Positions 1 through 6,500 of a stretch of 10,314 bases of DNA are shown in pieces. Each line of letters starts with the position of its first letter. Positions within the stretch are counted from its first letter, which is position 1. The notes beneath the pieces are model-generated. The model was not told the origin of the DNA, searched no databases, and saw only the letters and a list, made by a program, of their open reading frames with translations. Where the stretch lies: assembly GCA_031550915.1 (NCBI GenBank), contig JAVBOF010000076.1, forward strand, positions 1 through 10,314, in the 5' to 3' direction. Position numbers and translations under genes: made by a program. The stretch is from JAVBOF01 sp031550915 (GTDB lineage Bacteria; Bacillota; Clostridia; Christensenellales; MGBC116941).

Positions 1-30
1 AATTACACGGAGCCCTTAGGAGGTTTTTTT

Positions 31-816
31 ATGATCCAATTAATTAGAAAAAGCAGGAAATTTGCATGTGGCTTACTGGTAGTGGCGTTATTGACATCAG
101 CCATTCCTCTAAATATTGCTTTGGCGGCAACTACGGTAAAGCTGGATAAAACTAAAACCACTATAGTGGTAGGCGGGTCTATTAAACTTGTTGCTACGGT
201 AAAACCAAGCGCCGCCATCGTATGGAAATCCAGTAAGACTTCGGTCGCGACGGTAGATAAAAAGGGAAATGTAAAAGGGATCAAGGCAGGAACTGCTGTA
301 ATAACAGCATCAGTGGGGGAAATTGCCGCAAAATGCGCCGTAACGGTCAAAGCCGCGTCCGGAATGAAAGTTTTGAGCACCGGCATAAAAAACGGATATA
401 TCGGTAACGATTATGGATCGAAGGGGAGCGTCAAAAAAAGTGGGATACCGGTAGTTTCCATTCCGTTGTCGATAACGGGGGCGCCTGCCGGGACTAAATC
501 TTACGCCGTTGAGATCATCGATCCCGAAGGTGGTAACTGGGTACACTGGATAGCCACGAATATCAAATCGGCGAGTATAATCAAGGATGCCAGCAGAAAA
601 TGGGCAGGCAAGATTAAGCAGGGTTATAATGATTTTGGCATGCTGGGCTATGGCGGGCCGACACCCCCTAAAGGGACGCATACATATTATATTAATGTCT
701 ATGCTCTAAAAAATGACTTGCCGCTTGCGAATAAATTCACGCACAAACAGTTCAAAACTGCTTTGAAAGGCATTTATTTAAAGAAAGTCACCATAAAAGG
801 TAAATATTCTAAATGA
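31..816 (+). CDS. Secreted Ig-like (BIG2) + PEBP-family (YbhB/YbcL-like) protein
   Basis: The 261-residue product has three parts. Residues 1-32 are a signal peptide: basic start (RKSRK), hydrophobic core, and an ALA-A cleavage site after about residue 32. Residues about 34-108 resemble a bacterial Ig-like group 2 domain (VKLDKTKTTIVVGGSIKL, then VATVDKKGNVKGIKAGTAVI). Residues about 113-253 are a phosphatidylethanolamine-binding protein domain with the ligand-pocket signatures DPE (164-166), HW (172-173), GGPTPPKGTH (208-217) and INVYAL. PEBP/YbhB-YbcL proteins bind anionic or phosphorylated ligands, but the bacterial physiological role is largely unknown. With an export signal this copy should act outside the membrane, and the Ig-like domain may serve as a spacer or wall/glycan-binding unit (inference). 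The ATG has a strong SD (AGGAGG, 18-23) at 7-base spacing. No convincing terminator is seen after it. Domain calls are firm; function is not. Confidence 0.85.
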   Translation: MIQLIRKSRKFACGLLVVALLTSAIPLNIALAATTVKLDKTKTTIVVGGSIKLVATVKPSAAIVWKSSKTSVATVDKKGNVKGIKAGTAVITASVGEIAAKCAVTVKAASGMKVLSTGIKNGYIGNDYGSKGSVKKSGIPVVSIPLSITGAPAGTKSYAVEIIDPEGGNWVHWIATNIKSASIIKDASRKWAGKIKQGYNDFGMLGYGGPTPPKGTHTYYINVYALKNDLPLANKFTHKQFKTALKGIYLKKVTIKGKYSK

Positions 817-899
817 TTTTTGTACGATACATCTGACGACATCCGATTGGCAAGTGGTGCCATTTGCGGGTGTGCTAGTTATGCCTGCAAAAAAGATTG

Positions 900-928
900 T
901 TGTCAATGAATATTTGATATGGTATAAT
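900..928 (+). promoter_or_regulatory. Sigma-A-type promoter for rplS
   Basis: A -35 box TTGTCA (900-905) and a perfect -10 box TATAAT (923-928) are separated by 17 bases. The -10 also carries an extended TGG just upstream (920-922). Transcription would start near 935, about 70 bases before the rplS ATG. This is the best promoter in the window and suggests that rplS is transcribed independently of the PEBP gene before it. Confidence 0.8.
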
Positions 929-934
929 ACGGCT

Positions 935-1004
935 TGTGTTATGACGGACGGTCCTCTGATGCATATTGCGTTTATGAACGTCTTTGAAGGAAGGAGGAAA
1001 ATCC
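935..1004 (+). promoter_or_regulatory. rplS 5' leader with possible SD-sequestering fold
   Basis: The predicted 70-base leader holds a pyrimidine run TCCTCT (952-957) that can pair with the rplS SD GGAGGA (993-998), giving five Watson-Crick pairs and one wobble. Between them a small hairpin forms: CGTT (969-972) with AACG (977-980), loop TATG. Hiding the SD in this way is a common means of ribosomal-protein autoregulation, and an L19 leader family is known in low-GC Gram-positives. I could not confirm that this leader matches that family. The fold was read by eye and is a candidate only. Confidence 0.35.
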
Positions 1005-1346
1005 ATGTCCGAAATTATCAGAAGCATCACTCAGGAACAGCTTCGGACCGATTTGCCAAATTTTGCGATCGGCGATACCGTTAAGGTATTTGTTAAGGTC
1101 GTTGAAGGTACTAGAGAACGTTTGCAGGCATTTGAAGGAACGGTCATCGCCAAACAGGGCGGCGGTATTAGCGAATCTTTCACAGTTAGACGTGTTTCTT
1201 ATGGCGTTGGTGTAGAAAGAGTATTTCCTTTCCATTCGCCAAGGATAGATAATGTTAAAATCGTTCGACGCGGAAAAGTCCGCAGAGCGAAGCTCTTCTA
1301 TTTGAGAGACAGAGTCGGCAAAGCGGCTAAAGTTAAAGAAAAGTAA
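1005..1346 (+). CDS. rplS: Large ribosomal subunit protein bL19
   Basis: The 113-residue product is a standard-length bL19. It shows the family core: IGDTVKVFVKVVEGTRERLQ, FEGTVIAKQGGGISESFTVR, GVGVERVFPFHSPRI and KLFYLRD near the C-terminus. bL19 binds 23S rRNA near the interface with the 30S subunit. The ATG at 1005 was chosen over an in-frame upstream TTG (984) because the SD (GGAGGA, 993-998) lies 6 bases before it and because family members begin at the equivalent MSEII. In many Firmicutes rplS closes the rpsP-rimM-trmD operon. Here a secreted PEBP gene precedes it and it has its own promoter, so it may be expressed alone or with rbgA. Confidence 0.97.
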   Translation: MSEIIRSITQEQLRTDLPNFAIGDTVKVFVKVVEGTRERLQAFEGTVIAKQGGGISESFTVRRVSYGVGVERVFPFHSPRIDNVKIVRRGKVRRAKLFYLRDRVGKAAKVKEK

Positions 1347-1354
1347 GAAGACTG

Positions 1355-1376
1355 GGAACCCAGGTTCCTTATTGGT
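1355..1376 (+). terminator. Weak terminator-like hairpin after rplS
   Basis: GGAAC (1355-1359) and GTTCC (1364-1368) form a 5-bp stem with a 4-base loop, followed by TTATTGGT. The stem is short and the T tract interrupted, so partial termination at best. Its GAACCCA segment (1356-1362) could also pair with TGGGTTC (1453-1459). Confidence 0.2.
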
Positions 1377-1469
1377 TTGCATTCCCCTGCGCATTTGCGG
1401 CAGGATATGATCGGCACAGTATGTGTAATGATTTGCGAACCCATAAGATACTTGGGTTCTCGTTGTTTA
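1374..1469 (+). promoter_or_regulatory. Riboswitch/attenuator-like structured region before rbgA
   Basis: Bases 1374-1381 (GGTTTGCA) can pair with 1434-1441 (TGCGAACC): eight pairs including one wobble. This stem encloses two hairpins, CCTGCGC(1386-1392)/GC-G-GCAGG (1397-1404, one bulged G, loop ATTT) and CACA (1415-1418)/TGTG (1422-1425), making a three-way-junction shape. The 3' strand of the closing stem overlaps a competing hairpin, GAACCCA (1437-1443)/TGGGTTC (1453-1459), which is followed by T-rich TCGTTGTTT (1460-1468) like an intrinsic terminator. The two forms exclude each other, as in attenuators. I do not recognise any known riboswitch consensus. Short pairings arise easily by chance, so confidence is low to moderate. 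Confidence 0.35.
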
Positions 1470-1648
1470 ACGGCATTCTAGCCGGAATCCGGAAAACGCC
1501 GTATGACGAAGGCTTTCGCCAACGGTGTAACAGCATAGATGCTTGAATATGATAAAACCTTTCTATCTGAGCGATTCTGTTCTGGGATGCGGTGCTTAAA
1601 GCCTGCATGGTAACAAAATGGGTTTCGGACTAAATAAAGGGTAAAGAT
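1470..1648 (+). other. Non-coding stretch with inverted repeats, rbgA 5' region
   Basis: No gene is supported here. Visible structure: ACGGC (1470-1474)/GCCGT (1498-1502) enclosing CCGG-AAT-CCGG (1482-1492); AGCA-TAGA-TGCT (1532-1543); and a stronger hairpin pairing 1587-1596 with 1600-1608 (ATGCGGTGCT against AGCCTGCAT, one bulge, one wobble, loop TAA). None is followed by a T run, so none is a terminator. The rbgA SD AAAGGG (1636-1641) ends the stretch, 7 bases before the ATG. I see no good promoter and no trace of lepB signatures. Confidence 0.4.
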
Positions 1649-2518
1649 ATGGATATAAACTGGTATCCCGGACATATGGCAAAAGCAAGGCGCATGATGA
1701 CGGAAAACCTGCGGCTTATCGATGCTGTTATTGAGGTCATCGACGCGAGGGCGCCTTTGTCTACAAGGAATCCTGATTTTGATGATCTTTTTTCCGCTAA
1801 GAGAAGGGTACTTGTATTGAATAAAAGTGATTTGGCGGATGCAGATGCCACAAAGCGATGGATATCGTATTACGAAAAACGGGGTATGACTGCGTTTGCG
1901 CTGAACTCCATTAAAAAGGGAGGGGCCGCCATCGCTAAAGCAGCGTTGGAGAAAGCAACTGCGGATATAATCGAAAGCTGGAAAGCCAAAGGTGCAAACA
2001 AAACGATCAGGGCTATGGTAGCGGGTATACCAAACGTGGGGAAATCAGCCTTTATCAATTGTTTTGCGGGTGCGGTACGCGCAAAGACAGGCGACAGGCC
2101 TGGAGTCACGAAGGGTAGGCAATGGGTCAAAATCGGCCCGTATCTGGAGCTTATGGATACACCTGGCGTGCTATGGCCAAAGCTTGATGATGCGGAGGGA
2201 GCAAAGCACCTTGCCTTTCTTGGATCAATAAACGATGATACCATGGTGCCGGAAGAACTCTGTTCGATGCTTTTGGAGAAGCTTTTGCGGATAGCTCCCG
2301 AAAGCATATCGGAAAGATATGGCATCGCAGCCGATGGCGGAGGGTATAGTATGCTTGAAAACATTTGCCGGTCTAGGGGATTTCTTATAAAGGGTGGAGA
2401 ACTGGATTATGAACGCGGGGCACGGATAATATTGGACGAATTCCGCGGGGGCAAACTTGGCCGGGTTACGCTTGAATCTACGGAAATAGCGTGCGGAAGT
2501 GGTATTGAAAATGGCTGA
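1649..2518 (+). CDS. rbgA: Ribosome biogenesis GTPase RbgA (YlqF)
   Basis: The 289-residue product is a circularly permuted GTPase with motif order G4-G1-G2-G3: NKSD (58-61), GIPNVGKS (126-133), PGVTKG (151-156, switch Thr154) and DTPG (170-173). The N-terminal WYPGHMAKA (5-13) includes the His9 important for catalysis in Bacillus subtilis RbgA. The C-terminal helical region ends in the family's GGKLGRVTLE segment. RbgA acts in the cytoplasm in a late step of 50S assembly, releasing after GTP hydrolysis on the near-mature particle. Length is normal. The start is set by the N-terminal motif and the SD AAAGGG at 7 bases. It is 302 bases after rplS and 20 bases before the RNase HII gene, so it probably heads the downstream operon. 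Confidence 0.95.
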   Translation: MDINWYPGHMAKARRMMTENLRLIDAVIEVIDARAPLSTRNPDFDDLFSAKRRVLVLNKSDLADADATKRWISYYEKRGMTAFALNSIKKGGAAIAKAALEKATADIIESWKAKGANKTIRAMVAGIPNVGKSAFINCFAGAVRAKTGDRPGVTKGRQWVKIGPYLELMDTPGVLWPKLDDAEGAKHLAFLGSINDDTMVPEELCSMLLEKLLRIAPESISERYGIAADGGGYSMLENICRSRGFLIKGGELDYERGARIILDEFRGGKLGRVTLESTEIACGSGIENG

Positions 2519-2538
2519 AAGCGGATATTGGGGGCTAT

Positions 2539-3555
2539 ATGCTGAGTGACGGAAGCCGAAAAGCCGTATTAAAGGAAAAAGCGTCCGATAGACGCCAAAG
2601 GCTATTTGATTATGATCGCCAATATTGGGATGCCGGAACATCCTTGCTTGCCGGTATGGACGAAGCGGGCAGGGGACCACTTGCAGGCCCGGTCGTTGCC
2701 GCCTGCGTAATACTTCCTCCTGATGTACGTATCGATGGTGTGGATGACAGCAAAAAACTCAGTGAAAAAAAACGCGCTTCGCTTTTTACAGAAATAAAGA
2801 ATACGGCTATTGCCTACAGCATTGGTATAGTGGAACATGATATAATAGATGGAATTAATATCCTTAACGCATCCAGGCTTGCTTTCAAAAAGGCGTATGA
2901 TAGTATGGCCATCAAGCCTCAGACGGTCCTAACCGACCACATAGACAAGCTTGATATTGATTGCGGTTATACGCCGCTTGTAAAAGGCGACGCAACGAGC
3001 TATAGCATAGCTTCGGCATCTATACTTGCCAAGGTATACAGGGATACGCTTATGGCGGATATGGATGAAAAATACCCACTTTATGGATTTGCGAAAAACA
3101 AAGGATACGGGACTTTGGAGCATTATGAAGCGTTAAGGAAATATGGCCCGTGCCCTATACACCGTATGAGTTTTTTAAAAAACCTTAACCAGCACGGTAA
3201 TACCGGGGCGTACGCCGAGAATATCGCTACGGAATTTTTCAAAAGTAATGGTTACGGAATATTGAGAAAAAATTACGCGACAAAGCTTGGAGAAGTGGAT
3301 ATAATTGCTTCTAAAGGAGAAACCATCGTTTTTGCGGAAGTCAAGGCAAGAAGCTCGGTAGCGCGCGGAATACCGTCGGAGGCCGTTGACAAGAATAAGC
3401 AAAAAAAAATCAGCTATGCCGCAATGGAATATATTCAGGAACATGGCAATCAAAAAAACACATACCGTTTCGATGTTTTTGAGGTATACTTACAGGAAAA
3501 GAAATACAGGCATATTGAAAACGCGTTTGTTCCAGATGATAAGTTTTTTATTTAA
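2539..3555 (+). CDS. rnhB: RNase HII fused to YraN (UPF0102) domain
   Basis: One 338-residue frame holds two proteins that are usually separate neighbours. Residues about 36-215 are RNase HII, which cuts RNA in RNA-DNA hybrids and at single ribonucleotides in DNA. Its DEDD active site is present: D41, E42 (in MDEAGRG), D133 and D151 (GDATSYSIASASILAK); the GRG motif is at 44-46 and the usual C-terminal HRMSF at 208-212. Residues about 221-333 are a YraN domain with a PD-(D/E)XK-like core: GEVDIIA (D254) and FAEVKAR (E267, K269), then FDVFEV and the closing IENAF. YraN function is not established. There is almost no linker. ATG 3166 (M210) could be an internal start for free YraN (129 residues) but has no close SD. 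Tandem -1 slippery sites sit at the junction. The ATG at 2539 has a GGGGG SD (2530-2534) 4 bases upstream. Confidence 0.93.
   Translation: MLSDGSRKAVLKEKASDRRQRLFDYDRQYWDAGTSLLAGMDEAGRGPLAGPVVAACVILPPDVRIDGVDDSKKLSEKKRASLFTEIKNTAIAYSIGIVEHDIIDGINILNASRLAFKKAYDSMAIKPQTVLTDHIDKLDIDCGYTPLVKGDATSYSIASASILAKVYRDTLMADMDEKYPLYGFAKNKGYGTLEHYEALRKYGPCPIHRMSFLKNLNQHGNTGAYAENIATEFFKSNGYGILRKNYATKLGEVDIIASKGETIVFAEVKARSSVARGIPSEAVDKNKQKKISYAAMEYIQEHGNQKNTYRFDVFEVYLQEKKYRHIENAFVPDDKFFI
3171..3188 (+). other. Candidate -1 programmed frameshift site at RNase HII/YraN junction
   Basis: Two overlapping heptamers lie in the proper zero-frame register: T TTT TTA (3171-3177) and A AAA AAC (3177-3183). Slippage by -1 at either leads to CCT and then TAA (3186-3188), giving a 216-residue free RNase HII ending just after HRMSF. 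Zero-frame reading gives the 338-residue fusion. A small hairpin CGGT-AAT-ACCG (3195-3205) starts 11 bases after the second heptamer, and a GGCGTACGCC palindrome follows (3207-3216). No SD-like stimulator lies close upstream. The T6A6 run could also allow transcriptional slippage. The site is seen in the sequence; its activity is inferred. Confidence 0.4.
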
Positions 3556-3570
3556 CGAGGTATTTGCCCA

Positions 3571-6500
3571 ATGATGAGCTCTATCAACCGAAGAAAAAGA
3601 ATATTGGCGATGTTTGCGGTTTTGATCGCGGCTTGCCTTATTTTATTGCCGTCCGGGAAAGCGTTGGCAAACCAGCTGTTGCCTGTAGCCAATCCGGGAT
3701 TTGAAATGGTTGACGATGAACTTATGCCGGAATCTTGGGAGGGCGCGAAGTGGGTCGAAGAGGATAGTTATATATGGGCTGACGATGAAGTAAAATATGA
3801 GGGCAATTACAGCCTTTGTGTAGAAAGCCCGACAGAGAACGACGCTCGTGCACAGCAGGAAATTCGTTCAGCCCAGCAAGCGATATATAAGATAAGCGCG
3901 ATGGTGAAGACGGAGGGCGTCAGCGAAGAGGGACGCGGTGCAAGCCTTTCTGTTGATGGGACGTTTGCATATTCACCGGACATAAAGGGTACGCAAGACT
4001 GGCAAGAAGTAGCCCTATACGGACGTACCGTAAAGGGGCAGGATTCCATAACGATAATGTGCAGGATCGGCGGATATGGCGAACTTGCGTCGGGGAAAGC
4101 ATGGTTTGACGATGTAAAGGTAGAGCAGGTGGATTCGGTTCCAGCCGGCGCTACGGTGCAAGATCTGACGGTTGTTGAAGCGGGTGAGGGAGGCGACGGC
4201 GACGATAATGATATACCTCCGTTGCTGCCAGATTCAAAGATATTGGCATTCTTTTCGATCATATTCGTTTTTTTATTCATAATTATCTATAAAATGATAT
4301 CCGGCAAGGAGTACAAGATCAAGGACCCGGTGAGTATCCTTGTATTTATCCTTGCAATTGCGTTGATTCTGCGTCTGATCGGAGCGGTTCTCGTTAATGG
4401 TTATCCAAACGATATCGGCTGCTGGAAGGGCTGGTCTATAAGCATGTGGGAAACAGGGCCCGCCGGTTTTTATACCTCCGGCCAGTTTGCGGATTATCCT
4501 CCCGGCTATATGTATGTTTTATGGATTTTGGGCGGTATCAGAAGCCTGTTTGATCTGGATGCCAATTCGGTTGCGTTTACGGTCATCGTTAAATTGCCTT
4601 CAATAATAACCGACCTTGTTATAGCTATTTTGATCTACCGCTGGACGCCGAAGAATTTCTCTCGGCTTGCTGCGTTGGCTTTGGCGGCGTTTTGGGCTTT
4701 GAACCCTGCCATAATTTTCAACTCCGGTTACTGGGGCCAGATAGACAGCATACTGACGCTTCTGCTTCTGGTATCATTGTATAATTTTATGAGCAGGCGG
4801 CGTTTGGTCGCTTGCCTGGTTTTTGCGGCAGCATTGCTGATAAAGCCTCAGGCATTGCTTTTTGGACCTGTTCTACTGTTCCTGTTTATAAAGGATATTT
4901 TAGATAAAGAGGAGCGCAAGCGCGCGATAATAGAACTGTTGCTTGGTATAGTTGCCTCAATGGTAGCGTTCTTTTTGCTTATCCTTCCTTTCAAAGGGAC
5001 TCAGGAATATACATGGATATTTGAAAAATACTTCTCTACGGCTACACAGTACAATTTTGCCAGTGTCAATGCGTTCAATATATATTCGCTCTTCGGCCAA
5101 AACTGGGTTGAGGATTCGACGGTATTCCTATTTATGAGCTATAAGATGTGGGGATTCGTCCTCGTGGCTATATTGATACTATTCTCGGCATATCTATTCT
5201 TTAAAAGTGAAAAACGCGAGATGGCCTATCTGATTGCCGCGTTCATGCTTATCGGTATTTATATGCTTGCGCCGAACATGCATGAGAGGTATTATTACCC
5301 GGCCTTGCTTCTGCTGATCGTGGCTTATTTCCATCTGCGGGACAGGAGGATATTGTATCTTTGCCTTGGGTTCAGTACAACTTTGTTTGCCGGTGAAGGC
5401 CTGTTGATACACGGCCATATACTCGGCTGGGAGCCGTGGCTTATTGCGCTGTCTCTAGCGAATACGATACTGTTTATCTACGCTGTCTGGGTAGTTACAA
5501 ATATAGTTATTCAAAAAGGATGCTTACCCGGCTTTATACCGGATAAGCTGGATAAAGAGCGTGACGAGGCGGATAACGAGGACAAGAACTCTCTGCTTGA
5601 AGAATACGGCATAGTAAAAAAAGTCATGGTTCGCAAGGATTATCTGCTGATGGCTATAATAACAGTCGTATATACGGTATTTGCTTTTATCAACCTAGGT
5701 TCAACCGTTTCGCCGGAAACACAATGGAAATCCCAGGGTGAGGACGTCGTTGTGGCGACGCTGGACCTTGGCGCAGAAAAGACCATCGCCTCCGCGATGT
5801 ATTTCGGCGGGATTGGTGAGGGAAACCTCGATTTTGAAATATCTTCCGATAATACCGACTGGACCAGCTTTTACGAAATAAAGCATGAAGACGGCGAAAT
5901 GTACAAGTGGAGAAAGACGTCCGACTTCAGTGCCAGCGGCAGGTATGTGCGTATTACATCGATGGATAAAGGCACCGTTATCTATGAGGTTTGCTTCCGG
6001 GATGAAGAAGGGAACAATATATCCCCCGTCAATATAACAGTGGAGCCTGTTGCGGATGAAGGATCGCGAAAAGGGGAGAACGCAAATTTTAAAGCCTTGG
6101 AAAAGAAACTCTACGGTGACGCTTCCGCCATGTTCGACGAGCAGGACAAGGTTCCTGAATTTCCATCTTATTATAACAGCATGTATTTTGACGAAATATA
6201 TCATGCAAGGACTGCGTATGAACATATCAACGGGTTGGCGCCGTTTGAAAACTCGCACCCGCCGCTCGGCAAAGTATTCATATCGATAGGTATATCGGTC
6301 TTCGGTATGAATCCGTTCGGCTGGAGGATAATCGGGACGTTGTTTGGTATCGCCTATATTCCGATAATGTATATTCTGGCGAAACGCATATTCAAAAAGA
6401 CAAAATATGCCTTTTGGGCTGCCGTTCTTATGGGATTCGATTTCATGCATTTTGCGCAGACACGAATATCGACAGTCGATGTGTATGGCGTATTCTTCAT

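Noticed and set aside
863..891. Hairpin TTTGCGGG/CCTGCAAA with a 13-base loop
   Set aside because: The 8-bp stem (one wobble) is followed by A rather than T on the + strand and by no T run on the minus strand, so it is not a terminator; it lies just upstream of the -35 box and no other role can be argued.
854..1084. Open frame of 76 codons between the PEBP gene and rplS
   Set aside because: It spans the rplS promoter, leader and start and shows no recognisable motif or convincing SD.
1548..1553. TATGAT as a -10 box for rbgA
   Set aside because: No -35-like hexamer at 16-18 bases upstream and no extended -10; chance match in AT-rich sequence.
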